Shown: positions 15,901 through 23,394 of the stretch, one piece after another
Layout: each line of letters starts with the position of its first letter
Numbering within the stretch: the stretch's first letter is position 1
Assembly (NCBI RefSeq): GCF_030580855.1
Contig: NZ_JAUQOP010000014.1
Location: 1-64,000 of the forward strand
DNA length: 64,000 nucleotides
Reading direction: 5' to 3'
Source: Pseudomonas citrullilanati
GTDB lineage: Bacteria > Pseudomonadota > Gammaproteobacteria > Pseudomonadales > Pseudomonadaceae
The notes under the pieces: generated by a model
Told to the model about the DNA's origin: nothing
The model's input: the letters and a program-made list of their open reading frames with translations, nothing else
Database searches by the model: none
Program-made: the position numbers and the translations under genes

Positions 15901-16438
15901 TGCGCGTCCCGAACACGATGGTAAACAGCGCCAGGATCAGCGAGACGATCAGCGCGGTGTCCTGGGCGCGGGTGCCCATGGCGTCGGCACCGGCGCCGAT
16001 CAGCAGGTTCACGCCGAGGACGATGCCCTTGAGTTGCAAGGCGATGTACGGCAGCACGCCCACCAGGCAGATCAGCGCCACCACCACCGCCAGGGATTGG
16101 GACTTGCCATAGCGGGCGGCGATGAAGTCGGCGATGGAGGTGATGTTCTCCTGCTTGCTGATCATCACCATTTTCTGCAGGACCCACGGCGCCAGCACCA
16201 GCAAGAGGATCGGCCCGAGGTAGATCGGCAGGAACGACCAGAGCTGTTCGGCGGCCTGGCCCACGGCGCCGAAGAACGTCCAGCTGGTGCAGTACACCGC
16301 CAGCGACAGGCTGTAGACCCAGGCACGCACCCGCGGCGGCAGCGGCGTGCTGCGCCGGTCGCCATAGAAGGCGATGGCGAACATGATGGCCATATAGGCC
16401 AGGGCGACAACGGCGATCAGCCCGCTGGACAACGACAT
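12968..16438 (-). CDS. SSS-type hybrid sensor histidine kinase/response regulator
   Basis: The 1156-residue protein joins a sodium:solute-symporter-like module of about 13 membrane helices (residues 1-520) to a PAS domain (about 645-755). A coiled coil, HisKA (His806 in AVSHDLMQP), HATPase (N-box QNFLTNAF near 918; GLGLGLAI) and a C-terminal receiver (phospho-acceptor Asp1088 in LVDFHLDD) follow. This is the architecture of CbrA-like and PA3271-like kinases, in which the transporter part may sense or import a substrate. I start at ATG 16438, with GGGAG just upstream; the open frame extends 18 residues further without support. No partner response regulator gene is adjacent. Confidence 0.92.
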   Translation of the reverse strand: MSLSSGLIAVVALAYMAIMFAIAFYGDRRSTPLPPRVRAWVYSLSLAVYCTSWTFFGAVGQAAEQLWSFLPIYLGPILLLVLAPWVLQKMVMISKQENITSIADFIAARYGKSQSLAVVVALICLVGVLPYIALQLKGIVLGVNLLIGAGADAMGTRAQDTALIVSLILALFTIVFGTRNLDATEHHRGMVLAIAFESLVKLFAFLAVGAFVTYGLYDGFDDLFDQAMLAPRLEQYWKETINWPSMVVQTGVAMMAIICLPRQFHVTVVENIEPQDLRLAKWVFPAYLALAALFVVPIALAGQMMLPRSVLPDSFVISLPLAQAHPALALLAFIGGASAATGMVIVASVALSTMVSNDMLLPWLLRRNNAERPFEVFRQWMLSVRRVSIVVILLLAYVSYRLLGSTASLATIGQIAFAAVTQLAPAMLGALYWKQANRRGVFAGLASGIFLWFYTLVLPIAAHSLGWSLDSFPGLAWLHGNPLNLPISPLTQGVVLSLAGNFTLFAWVSVLSRTRVSEHWQAGRFIGQEISARPNARSMLAVRIEDLLQLAARFVGEERARQSFIRFAYRQGKGFNPNQNADNEWIAHTERLLAGVLGASSTRAVVKAAIEGREMQLEDVVRIADEASEVLQFNRALLQGAIENITQGISVVDQSLRLVAWNRRYLELFNYPDGLISVGRPIADIIRYNAERGLCGPGEAEVHVARRLHWMRQGRAHTSERMFPNGRVIELIGNPMPGGGFVMSFTDITAFREAEQALTEANEGLEQRVAERTRELSQLNLALTAAKSTAETANQSKTRFLAAVSHDLMQPLNAARLFSAALSHQHDALPSEARQLVQHLDSSLRSAEDLISDLLDISRLENGKINPERKPFALDDLFDTLGAEFTVLAQEQGLKFRVRGSRLRVDSDIKLLRRILQNFLTNAFRYAKGPVLLGARRRNGQLCLEVWDRGPGIAEDKQQVIFEEFKRLDSHQTRAEKGLGLGLAIADGLCRVLGHTLRVRSWPGQGSVFSVSVPLAHTQAVAPGAVAEPNGHLPSGAMVLCVDNEDSILIGMQSLLTRWGCQVWTARNRAECERWLAQGGRPQLALVDFHLDDGETGTALMAWLRTRLGEPVAGVVISADGRPETVAQVHAAGLDYLAKPVKPAALRALLSRHLPL

Positions 16439-16589
16439 GGAAACTCCCGACGAAAGACACCGGGACTGCGGCCCGGCAGGACAGTCTCGCATGCCCGCTC
16501 GGGTTCGTCAGTGTCGACCAAGGTCGAGGCGTGGCGGGGTGTCGCAGATGGGGAAAATGCTCAGATTATTCGGTGTTCTTTCGGGCCTC

Positions 16590-16682
16590 TTCGCGAGCAA
16601 GCCCGCTCCCACATTGGTTCTCCAGTGGACACAAAATTTATGTTCACCTCAGATCCAATGTGGGAGCGGGCTTGCTCGCGAA
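16590..16682. repeat. REPIN (inverted GTGGGAGCGGGCTTGCTCGCG pair)
   Basis: TCGCGAGCAAGCCCGCTCCC and its reverse complement flank about 45 bases. It lies between the hybrid kinase and the TetR gene. Confidence 0.85.
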
Positions 16683-16689
16683 TGCGGCC

Positions 16690-17229
16690 TTACTGATCCA
16701 GCGCCAGGTCCACCAACCGATACAACTCATCCACCGCCAGCGGTGCGCTGGCGAAAAGAATGCGGAACACCGTCGGCGCCACCACCAGGTTGATCCACCG
16801 TTCGACCCCCGGGTTGGGCTCGTCGGGGTAGCGGTCGAAGATCGTCTGCAGTTGCGCGCCGATGATGCCCACGCAATGTCCCGGCGTGGCGCAAGCCTGG
16901 ACGTCGCGCATCATGTCGCGACCGGGTTCGGAGCTCATTTCGTCCAGGTATTGCTCGGCCCAGGCGCGCAGGTCCGTGCGCAAGCTGCCGGTGTTGGCCG
17001 GTTCGCTGTCGGGGCGCATGCGGGCGAGGGCGACGTCGGCCAGCAACGTCGGCAAATCGCCCCAGCGCCGGTAGATGGTGGACGGCGTTACCCCCGCGCG
17101 CGCGGCAATCTGCGGCACGGTCAGGGTGGCGCGGTCCTGCGTTTGCAGCAGGTCGCGCACCGCCGTATGAATCGACTCCTGGACCCGGGCGCTTCTTCCG
17201 CCGGGGCGTAAACCTTCTTTAATAGCCAT
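16690..17229 (-). CDS. TetR-family transcriptional regulator
   Basis: The 179-residue protein has an N-terminal TetR HTH: LTVPQIAARAGVTPSTIYRRWGDLPTLLADV, residues about 37-67. An all-helical ligand-binding half ends AVDELYRLVDLALDQ. It is divergent from an MFS transporter, with 101 bases between start codons and an inverted repeat in the gap, so it probably represses that transporter and itself. The ligand is unknown. Confidence 0.9.
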   Translation of the reverse strand: MAIKEGLRPGGRSARVQESIHTAVRDLLQTQDRATLTVPQIAARAGVTPSTIYRRWGDLPTLLADVALARMRPDSEPANTGSLRTDLRAWAEQYLDEMSSEPGRDMMRDVQACATPGHCVGIIGAQLQTIFDRYPDEPNPGVERWINLVVAPTVFRILFASAPLAVDELYRLVDLALDQ

Positions 17230-17286
17230 GGGGCGGACCTTAACACAAAGAATTTGCTTTAAGCAGGGGGCGGGTGCAGACTTCGC

Positions 17287-17307
17287 AAAAGCAAAAAATT
17301 AGCTTTT
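17287..17307. promoter_or_regulatory. Inverted repeat AAAAGC-N9-GCTTTT, probable TetR operator
   Basis: Perfect 6-bp arms separated by nine bases lie in the divergent tetR-MFS promoter region, 23 bases before the MFS start. A related sequence, AAGAATTTGCTTT, lies at about 17247-17260, nearer the tetR start. Assignment to the adjacent TetR protein is inferred from position. Confidence 0.5.
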
Positions 17308-17330
17308 ATGAATCCTGATGGAGCGTGCCC

Positions 17331-18521
17331 ATGTCCAGTCCAGCTTCGACCCGCGCCAGCCTGATCTTCCTGGCGCTCACTTTGCTCGGTTTCCTCGCCG
17401 CGTCCAGCGCGCCGACGCCGTTGTATCACCTCTACCAGGAACAGCTGCAGTTTTCCCCCGCAGTGCTGACGCTGATCTTCGGGGTCTACGCGTTCAGCCT
17501 GCTGGCGGCACTGCTGACCGTGGGATCGCTGTCGGATTACCTGGGGCGCAAGCCGGTGATCCTTGCGTCTGTGCTGCTCAATGCACTGGCGATGCTGCTG
17601 TTCATCAATGCCGAGAGCACTGGCTGGCTGATCGCGGCCCGGCTGATCCAGGGTTTCGCCACCGGCATGGCCACCAGCGTGCTGGGCGCCGCATTGCTGG
17701 ACTTCGACCGTCGCCAAGGGCCGCTGATCACCAGCGTCGCGCCCTTGCTGGGCATGGCGTGCGGAGCGCTGGGCTGTGGCCTGCTCGCGGAGTTCGCACC
17801 ACGGCCCCTGCAACTGACGTATTGGCTTTTGCTGGGGGTGTTCCTGGCCCAGGCGGTCTATCTCTGGCGCCTGGCGGAAAGCGTCAGCCCGCAACCGGGC
17901 GCCTGGCGTTCCCTGCGCCCGACCTTGCATGTGCCAATCCAAGCGCGTCGGGCCCTGTGGCTGACGTTGCCCTTGAACCTGTCGGCCTGGGCGGTGGGCG
18001 GTTTCTACCTGTCCCTGGCGCCGTCCCTGGTACGGGACGCGACCGGATCGACCTCCAACCTGATTGGCGGTGCACTGGTGGCCGTGCTGACACTCAGCGG
18101 CGCGTTGTCCATCTTCACGTTGCGCAACCAGGCGGCCGAGAAGATCCTGCGCCTGGCCGCCGGTTTGCTGATAATCGGCCTGGCCCTGGTATTGATCGCC
18201 GCACACAGCGCCAGCCTGCCGTTGTTCTTCCTCGGCACGCTGGTGACCGGCAGCGGGTTTGGCGCAGGCTTCCTCGGCGCGCTGCGCAGCATCATGCCGC
18301 TGGCCTTGCCCCACGAGCGCGCCGGCTTGATGTCGGCGTTCTATGTGCTCAGTTACCTGGCGTTCAGCCTGCCGTCGCTGCTGGCCGGGAACCTGGTGCG
18401 GGTGTTCGGCCTGATCCCGACCACCGACGGCTATGGCGCCGTACTGATTGTGCTGGCAATTACCGCACTGTGGGGTTTGCTGCGGCAACCCCACAGCGTG
18501 GCCATTAGAGCCGGTGGCTAG
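17331..18521 (+). CDS. MFS transporter (divergent from TetR gene)
   Basis: The 396-residue protein has 12 predicted membrane helices and an MFS motif A (GSLSDYLGRKPVILAS, about residues 64-79). Its first helix ends in the SSAPTPLYHLYQ pattern common in drug-exporter-like MFS proteins. ATG 17331 is chosen because GGAG stands seven bases before it; the GTG at 17325 overlaps the spacer. Paired with a divergent TetR repressor, it is probably an inducible efflux pump of unknown substrate. Confidence 0.9.
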   Translation: MSSPASTRASLIFLALTLLGFLAASSAPTPLYHLYQEQLQFSPAVLTLIFGVYAFSLLAALLTVGSLSDYLGRKPVILASVLLNALAMLLFINAESTGWLIAARLIQGFATGMATSVLGAALLDFDRRQGPLITSVAPLLGMACGALGCGLLAEFAPRPLQLTYWLLLGVFLAQAVYLWRLAESVSPQPGAWRSLRPTLHVPIQARRALWLTLPLNLSAWAVGGFYLSLAPSLVRDATGSTSNLIGGALVAVLTLSGALSIFTLRNQAAEKILRLAAGLLIIGLALVLIAAHSASLPLFFLGTLVTGSGFGAGFLGALRSIMPLALPHERAGLMSAFYVLSYLAFSLPSLLAGNLVRVFGLIPTTDGYGAVLIVLAITALWGLLRQPHSVAIRAGG

Positions 18522-18622
18522 TCATTTGCAAAATCGATAACAGATAGAGAAATTACCCGTTATATAGATATTCGGCCTGGCTATAGCATGGCTTCACCTC
18601 AACCGAGGAGAGGAGTTCCGCC

Positions 18623-19771
18623 ATGACATGCTGCGCCGCCAAGACTCGCTTTCGGCCACTGAGCCATTTGCCCAGGCCGCTGGAAGCCATCCGCCAGTTC
18701 ACCCCCAACTGGTTCGCCGTCACCATGGGCACCGGCGTGCTGGCGCTGGCCCTGGCGCAGTGGCCCGGCCACGTGCCGGCGCTGCGTGTCGTGGGTGAAG
18801 GTTTGTGGGTGTTCAACGGGCTGTTGTTCATCCTCTTCACCGGGCTGTACGCCGCCCGTTGGCTGTTGTTCTTCGACGAGGCGCGGCGGATTTTCGGCCA
18901 TTCGACGGTGTCGATGTTTTTCGGCACCATTCCCATGGGGCTGGCGACTGTCATCAATGGCTTGCTGGTGTTCGGGCTGCCGCGCTGGGGCGATGCCGTG
19001 GTGCCGTTGGCGCAGGCATTGTGGTGGGTCGACGTGGCCATGTCCGTGGCCTGCGGCGTGCTGATTCCGTTCCTGATGTTCACCCGCCAGGAGCACCGGA
19101 TCGACCAGATGACCGCAGTCTGGTTGCTGCCGGTGGTGGCGGCCGAAGTCGCCGCCGCCAGCGGCGGATTGCTGGCGCCGCACCTGGCCGACGCCCACGG
19201 GCAATTGATCATGCTGGTCACCAGCTACGTGCTCTGGGCCTTCTCACTGCCGGTTGCGTTCAGCATCCTCACCATCCTGTTGTTGCGCATGGCCTTGCAC
19301 AAGCTGCCTCACGGCAATATGGCGGCGTCGAGCTGGCTGGCCCTCGGCCCGATCGGCACGGGTGCCCTGGGCATGTTGCTGCTGGGCAATGATGCCCCAC
19401 TGATTTTTGCCGCCAATGGCCTGCCCGGCGTGGGCGAGATCGCCGCCGGGCTGGGCCTGGTGGCCGGCATCACGCTGTGGGGCCTGGGGTTCTGGTGGAT
19501 GCTGATGGCCTTGCTGATCACCGCGCGTTACCTGCGCGAGGGCATCCCGTTCAATCTCGGCTGGTGGGGCTTCACCTTCCCCTTGGGGGTGTATGCCCTG
19601 GCGACCCTGAAGCTGGCGGACCTGCTGGGGCTGGCGTTCTTCAGTGGCTTCGGCGGCGCGCTGGTGGCGTTGCTGGTGCTGATGTGGCTGATCGTCGCCC
19701 GGCGCACGCTGATGGGCGCCTGGCACGGCGAGCTGTTTGTGTCACCGTGCATTGCCGGATTGGCAAAATAA
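18623..19771 (+). CDS. TDT-family transporter (TehA/Mae1/SLAC1 superfamily)
   Basis: The 382-residue protein has ten hydrophobic segments. N-terminal FTPNWFAVTMGTGVLALAL is the hallmark of the tellurite-resistance/dicarboxylate transporter family (TehA, Mae1, Ssu1). A central GHSTVSMFFGTIPMGLAT lines the expected pore. Family members carry malate, sulfite or other anions. Here the substrate cannot be told. A strong GGAGAGGAG sequence precedes the ATG. It stands alone between the MFS gene and the LplT-like gene. Confidence 0.88.
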   Translation: MTCCAAKTRFRPLSHLPRPLEAIRQFTPNWFAVTMGTGVLALALAQWPGHVPALRVVGEGLWVFNGLLFILFTGLYAARWLLFFDEARRIFGHSTVSMFFGTIPMGLATVINGLLVFGLPRWGDAVVPLAQALWWVDVAMSVACGVLIPFLMFTRQEHRIDQMTAVWLLPVVAAEVAAASGGLLAPHLADAHGQLIMLVTSYVLWAFSLPVAFSILTILLLRMALHKLPHGNMAASSWLALGPIGTGALGMLLLGNDAPLIFAANGLPGVGEIAAGLGLVAGITLWGLGFWWMLMALLITARYLREGIPFNLGWWGFTFPLGVYALATLKLADLLGLAFFSGFGGALVALLVLMWLIVARRTLMGAWHGELFVSPCIAGLAK

Positions 19772-19872
19772 TCGCCGCGCCTCTCCAAGCCGCCCATGGC
19801 CTGGGGTAATGTGTGGCCTGGATCGAAAAACGTCATTCCAATAAGCGTCCAGGCCACTCAGGAACACGGAAG

Positions 19873-21747
19873 ATGAGTCACCCCTCGCAGTTCACCTTGC
19901 TACGCACACGGCGTTTCCTGCCGTTCTTCATCACCCAGTCGCTGGGTGCGTTCAATGACAACGTGTTCAAGCAGTCGCTGATCCTCGCGATCCTCTATCG
20001 GCTGACCATCGAGGGCGACCGTTCGATCTGGGTCAACCTGTGTGCGCTGCTGTTCATCCTGCCGTTCTTCCTGTTCTCGGCCCTGGCCGGGCAGTTCGGG
20101 GAGAAATTCGCCAAGGATGCGTTGATCCGCCTGATCAAGCTCGGCGAAATCGTCATCATGGCGGTGGGTGCGGTGGGGTTCCTGTTCGATCACCTGTCGC
20201 TGATGCTGCTGGCGCTGTTCGCCATGGGCACGCATTCGGCGCTGTTCGGCCCGGTGAAGTATTCGATCCTGCCCCAGGCCTTGCGCGAGGACGAATTGGT
20301 CGGCGGCAATGGCCTGGTGGAGATGGGCACGTTCCTGGCGATCCTCGCCGGCACCATCGGCGCCGGGATCATGATGTCCTCGGCGCATTACGCCCCCGTG
20401 GTGTCGACCGCGATCATCGGCATTGCCGTGCTCGGTTACCTGGCCAGCCGCAGCATCCCCCGCGCGGCGGCGGCCTCGCCGCAAATGCGCCTGAACTGGA
20501 ACATCTTCAGCCAATCCTGGGCCACCCTGAAACTGGGCCTGGGACAAACCCCGGCGGTGTCCCGTTCGATTGTCGGCAATTCGTGGTTCTGGTTCGTCGG
20601 GGCGATTTACCTGACCCAGATCCCGGCCTACGCCAAGGAGTGGATGCACGGCGATGAAACCGTGGTGACCCTGATCCTGACGGTGTTTTCGGTGGGCATC
20701 GCGCTAGGCTCGATGCTCTGCGAGCGGCTCTCCGGGCGCAAGGTCGAGATCGGCCTGGTGCCGTTCGGGTCGTTCGGGCTGACGGTGTTCGGGCTGTTGC
20801 TGTGGTGGCATTCCGGAGGGATTCCCGACAGCGTCGAGGGCCATGGCTGGCTCGAAGTGCTCGGCTTCGGCCATGCCTGGCTGGTGCTGGTTGACATCCT
20901 CGGCCTCGGCATCTTCGGCGGCTTCTACATCGTGCCGCTGTACGCATTGATTCAGTCCCGCACCGCCGAAAACGAGCGGGCGCGGGTGATCGCCGCCAAC
21001 AACATCCTCAACGCCTTGTTCATGGTGGTGTCGGCCATCGTTTCCATCGTATTGCTGAGCCTCGCCAAGCTGTCGATCCCGCAGCTGTTCCTGGTGGTGT
21101 CGCTGCTGAACATTGGCGTCAACGCCTACATCTTCAAGATCGTCCCCGAATTCAGCATGCGCTTCATGATCTGGCTATTGAGCCATTCCATGTACCGCGT
21201 GGAGCACCGCAACCTCGACGCGATTCCCGATGAGGGCGCGGCGCTGCTGGTCTGCAACCACGTGTCGTTCGTCGACGCCTTGCTGATTGGCGGTGCGGTA
21301 CGTCGGCCGATTCGCTTTGTCATGTACTACAAGATCTACAACCTGCCGGTACTGAACTTCATCTTCCGCACGGCCGGGACGATTCCCATCGCCGGACGCC
21401 AGGAAGATATTCACATCTACGAAAAGGCCTTCAAGCGCATCGCCCAATACCTCGCGGACGGTGAATTGGTGTGCATCTTCCCTGAAGGAAAACTGACCGC
21501 CAATGGTGAGATCAACGAGTTCAAGAGCGGCCTGACCCGCATCCTCCAGGAAACTCCGGTGCCGGTGATTCCCCTGGCATTGCAGGGGCTGTGGGGCAGC
21601 TTCTTCAGTCGCGACCCGGCCAAGGGCCTGTTTCGCCGGCTGTGGTCGCGGGTGACGTTGGTGGCGGGTTCGGCAGTAGTCGTTGAAGAGGCGGAACCGG
21701 CGAAACTGCAGGCGTTGGTGGGACAATTGCGCGGGACTTTCCGCTAG
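19873..21747 (+). CDS. LplT-like transporter fused to PlsC-type acyltransferase
   Basis: The 624-residue protein starts with an MFS half resembling lysophospholipid flippase LplT (LGAFNDNVFKQSLILAIL, about residues 20-37). It continues into a glycerolipid acyltransferase domain with catalytic CNHVSFVD near residue 462 (HX4D) and FPEGKLTANGEINEFKSG near 536. E. coli keeps LplT and Aas separate, and Aas also has an acyl-ACP synthetase domain that is absent here. The likely job is inward flipping and re-acylation of lysophospholipids, using acyl-ACP or acyl-CoA made elsewhere. I start at ATG 19873; the 20-residue upstream extension is not typical of the family. Confidence 0.9.
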   Translation: MSHPSQFTLLRTRRFLPFFITQSLGAFNDNVFKQSLILAILYRLTIEGDRSIWVNLCALLFILPFFLFSALAGQFGEKFAKDALIRLIKLGEIVIMAVGAVGFLFDHLSLMLLALFAMGTHSALFGPVKYSILPQALREDELVGGNGLVEMGTFLAILAGTIGAGIMMSSAHYAPVVSTAIIGIAVLGYLASRSIPRAAAASPQMRLNWNIFSQSWATLKLGLGQTPAVSRSIVGNSWFWFVGAIYLTQIPAYAKEWMHGDETVVTLILTVFSVGIALGSMLCERLSGRKVEIGLVPFGSFGLTVFGLLLWWHSGGIPDSVEGHGWLEVLGFGHAWLVLVDILGLGIFGGFYIVPLYALIQSRTAENERARVIAANNILNALFMVVSAIVSIVLLSLAKLSIPQLFLVVSLLNIGVNAYIFKIVPEFSMRFMIWLLSHSMYRVEHRNLDAIPDEGAALLVCNHVSFVDALLIGGAVRRPIRFVMYYKIYNLPVLNFIFRTAGTIPIAGRQEDIHIYEKAFKRIAQYLADGELVCIFPEGKLTANGEINEFKSGLTRILQETPVPVIPLALQGLWGSFFSRDPAKGLFRRLWSRVTLVAGSAVVVEEAEPAKLQALVGQLRGTFR

Positions 21748-21772
21748 AAAGAAAAAACTGTGAGAGCAAAGA

Positions 21773-21801
21773 CCTGTGGGAGCAAGCCTTGCTCCCACAG
21801 G
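21773..21801. repeat. Single REP hairpin after the LplT-acyltransferase gene
   Basis: Fourteen-base arms CCTGTGGGAGCAAG / CTTGCTCCCACAGG around one base, followed by TTTTGCTCC, lie 26 bases after the stop codon. The hairpin plus short T-run may also act as a terminator between the convergent genes. Degenerate copies follow up to about 21848. Confidence 0.8.
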
Positions 21802-21853
21802 TTTTGCTCCTACAAGTCCCACTGCTCCTGAGGTCTTGCTCCTGCAGGAAGGA

Positions 21854-22168
21854 TCAGGCGCTGACCTTGAGCCCGATCAATCCTGCAACGATCAACGCCA
21901 CGCTGACCAACCGCACCAGCGCCATCGATTCACCAAACAGGATGATCCCGGCGATCACCGTGCCCACGGCACCGACCCCAGTCCAGATCGCATAGGCGGT
22001 ACCCAGTGGCAATTCCTTCATGGCCAGGCCGAGCAGGCCGAGGCTGATCGCCATGGCGGCAATCGTCAACGCAGTGGGAAGCGGGCGGCTGAAGCCGTCG
22101 GTGTACTTCAGGCCAACGGCCCAGCCGACTTCGAACAGGCCAGCACAAAACAGAATGATCCAGGACAT
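21854..22168 (-). CDS. gdx: SMR-family guanidinium exporter Gdx (SugE)
   Basis: The 104-residue protein has four membrane helices and the SugE-type small multidrug resistance pattern. The essential Glu13 is in [16 protein letters not shown], and [15 protein letters not shown] forms the third helix. Gdx proteins exchange guanidinium for protons. Regulation by a guanidine-II riboswitch directly upstream (22186-22240) supports this function rather than quaternary-ammonium export. GGAGG sits six bases before the ATG and close to the second riboswitch hairpin, so translation control is likely. A BASS transporter gene lies upstream on the same strand. Confidence 0.94.
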   Translation of the reverse strand: MSWIILFCAGLFEVGWAVGLKYTDGFSRPLPTALTIAAMAISLGLLGLAMKELPLGTAYAIWTGVGAVGTVIAGIILFGESMALVRLVSVALIVAGLIGLKVSA

Positions 22169-22185
22169 CGCAAACCTCCATCGAT

Positions 22186-22240
22186 GATGGGGCCGTCCCC
22201 GGATTGAAAACTCGAACGAGTGGCGGGGTCGTCCCCGCGC
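22186..22240 (-). ncRNA. Guanidine-II riboswitch (mini-ykkC)
   Basis: On the minus strand two GC-rich hairpins occur, GCGGGGACGACCCCGC (22238-22223) and GGGGACGGCCCC (22200-22189), separated by 22 bases. Both have the ACGR tetraloop (ACGA and ACGG) that defines the mini-ykkC motif. The Shine-Dalgarno of gdx follows immediately. Known guanidine-II riboswitches turn on gdx/sugE by freeing the ribosome binding site when guanidine bridges the two loops. The adjacent gene fits exactly. Confidence 0.92.
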
Positions 22241-22249
22241 TTGGCGATA

Positions 22250-22271
22250 GAGTGCCCAGCATCGGGCACTC
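22250..22271. other. 8-bp hairpin between BASS gene and riboswitch
   Basis: GAGTGCCC-AGCATC-GGGCACTC forms a perfect hairpin 15 bases after the BASS stop codon on the minus strand. It lacks a following T-run, so it is an RNA 3'-end protector or weak terminator rather than a clear intrinsic terminator. Confidence 0.5.
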
Positions 22272-22286
22272 GATCAAGCCTGTCGT

Positions 22287-23252
22287 TCAGTCGGCGGCCT
22301 GGCGGGCCAGCGATTCACGGTCCTGCTTCTCGCTCATGCGCCGGAAATAGGTGGAGAGCAACGCCCCGGAGATGTTGTGCCAGACACTGAACAGCGCACT
22401 GGGCACCGCCGCCAGCGGTGAGAAATGCGCACTCGCCAGGGCCGCGCCCAGCCCGGAGTTCTGCATGCCCACTTCCAGCGCCAGGGATTTACGCTGGGCC
22501 AATGGCAGCTTGAACAGGTGGCCGGTGAAGTAGCCCAGCAGGAAGCCGAAGCTGTTGTGCAACATCACCACCGCCATGATCAGCAGGCCCGACTCGGCGA
22601 TTTTCGCCTGGCTGGCGGCGACCACCGCGGTGACGATGATGACGATGCTCACCACGGACACCAGCGGCAACACCTCCACCGCGTGACGCACCTTGTTGCC
22701 CAGCAACCGTTGCGCCACCACGCCCAGGACGATCGGCAGCAGCACCACCTGCAGGATCGACCAGAACAGCTCCATGAACGACACCGGCAGCCAGGCCGAA
22801 GCCAGCAGCCAGATCAAGGCGGGGGTCAGCAGCGGCGCGAGCAGGGTGGTGACGGCGGCGATGGCGACCGACAGGGCCAGGTCGCCGCGGGCGAGCCAGG
22901 TCATCACGTTGGAAGAAGTGCCACTCGGGCAGCACCCCACCAGGATCACGCCGACGGCGATTTCCGGCGGCAGGTGGAACACCTGGCAGAGCAACCAGGC
23001 CACGCCGGGCATGATCACGAAATGCGCCACCACCCCCAGGGCCACGCGCCAGGGGTGGCGGGCGACTTCGGCGAAGTCTTCGAGCTTGAGGGTCAGGCCC
23101 ATGCCGAACATCACCAACCCCAGCAGCGGCACGATGGCGCCTTTCAGGCCGATGAACCAGGCCGGCAGCAAGAATGCCACCACGGCGAAAACCAGTACCC
23201 AGTAAGCGAAGGTATTGCCGACAAAGCGGCTCAATGCAGCGAGTGCGCGCAT
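22287..23252 (-). CDS. Bile acid:sodium symporter (BASS) family transporter
   Basis: The 321-residue protein has about ten membrane helices with BASS signatures: LGLVMFGMGLTLKLEDF, the CCPSGTSSNVMTWLARG crossover region, and GMQNSGLGAALASAHF. BASS proteins couple Na+ to uptake of organic anions such as pyruvate, pantothenate or bile acids; the substrate is open. The start is ATG 23252 (AGGATCAGGTC upstream). The longer open frame runs into a REPIN and is not real. It could be cotranscribed with gdx, although that gene also has its own riboswitch leader. Confidence 0.88.
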   Translation of the reverse strand: MRALAALSRFVGNTFAYWVLVFAVVAFLLPAWFIGLKGAIVPLLGLVMFGMGLTLKLEDFAEVARHPWRVALGVVAHFVIMPGVAWLLCQVFHLPPEIAVGVILVGCCPSGTSSNVMTWLARGDLALSVAIAAVTTLLAPLLTPALIWLLASAWLPVSFMELFWSILQVVLLPIVLGVVAQRLLGNKVRHAVEVLPLVSVVSIVIIVTAVVAASQAKIAESGLLIMAVVMLHNSFGFLLGYFTGHLFKLPLAQRKSLALEVGMQNSGLGAALASAHFSPLAAVPSALFSVWHNISGALLSTYFRRMSEKQDRESLARQAAD

Positions 23253-23289
23253 GACCTGATCCTTTATTGTTAAGAACACCGAATACTGA

Positions 23290-23378
23290 TGTGGGAGCGA
23301 GCCTGCTCGCGATGGCGGAGGATCAGTCAACATTTCTGTGGCTGTCACACCGCTATCGCGAGCAGGCTCGCTCCCACA
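23290..23378. repeat. REPIN
   Basis: TGTGGGAGCGAGCCTGCTCG and its reverse complement enclose about 45 bases, between rdgC and the BASS gene. Confidence 0.85.
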
Positions 23379-23394
23379 AGGGTAACCCGTTACC

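Noticed and set aside
16590-16682. Possible CRISPR repeats from the recurring GTGGGAGC sequences
   Set aside because: Copies are inverted pairs scattered over tens of kilobases, not evenly spaced direct repeats with spacers.
15464-16696. 410-residue plus-strand ORF opposite the hybrid kinase
   Set aside because: Shadow frame rich in His, Gln and Gly; runs into a REPIN.
23253-23348. 32-codon N-terminal extension of the BASS transporter
   Set aside because: Encoded by REPIN sequence and lacking a family match; ATG 23252 has a ribosome binding site.
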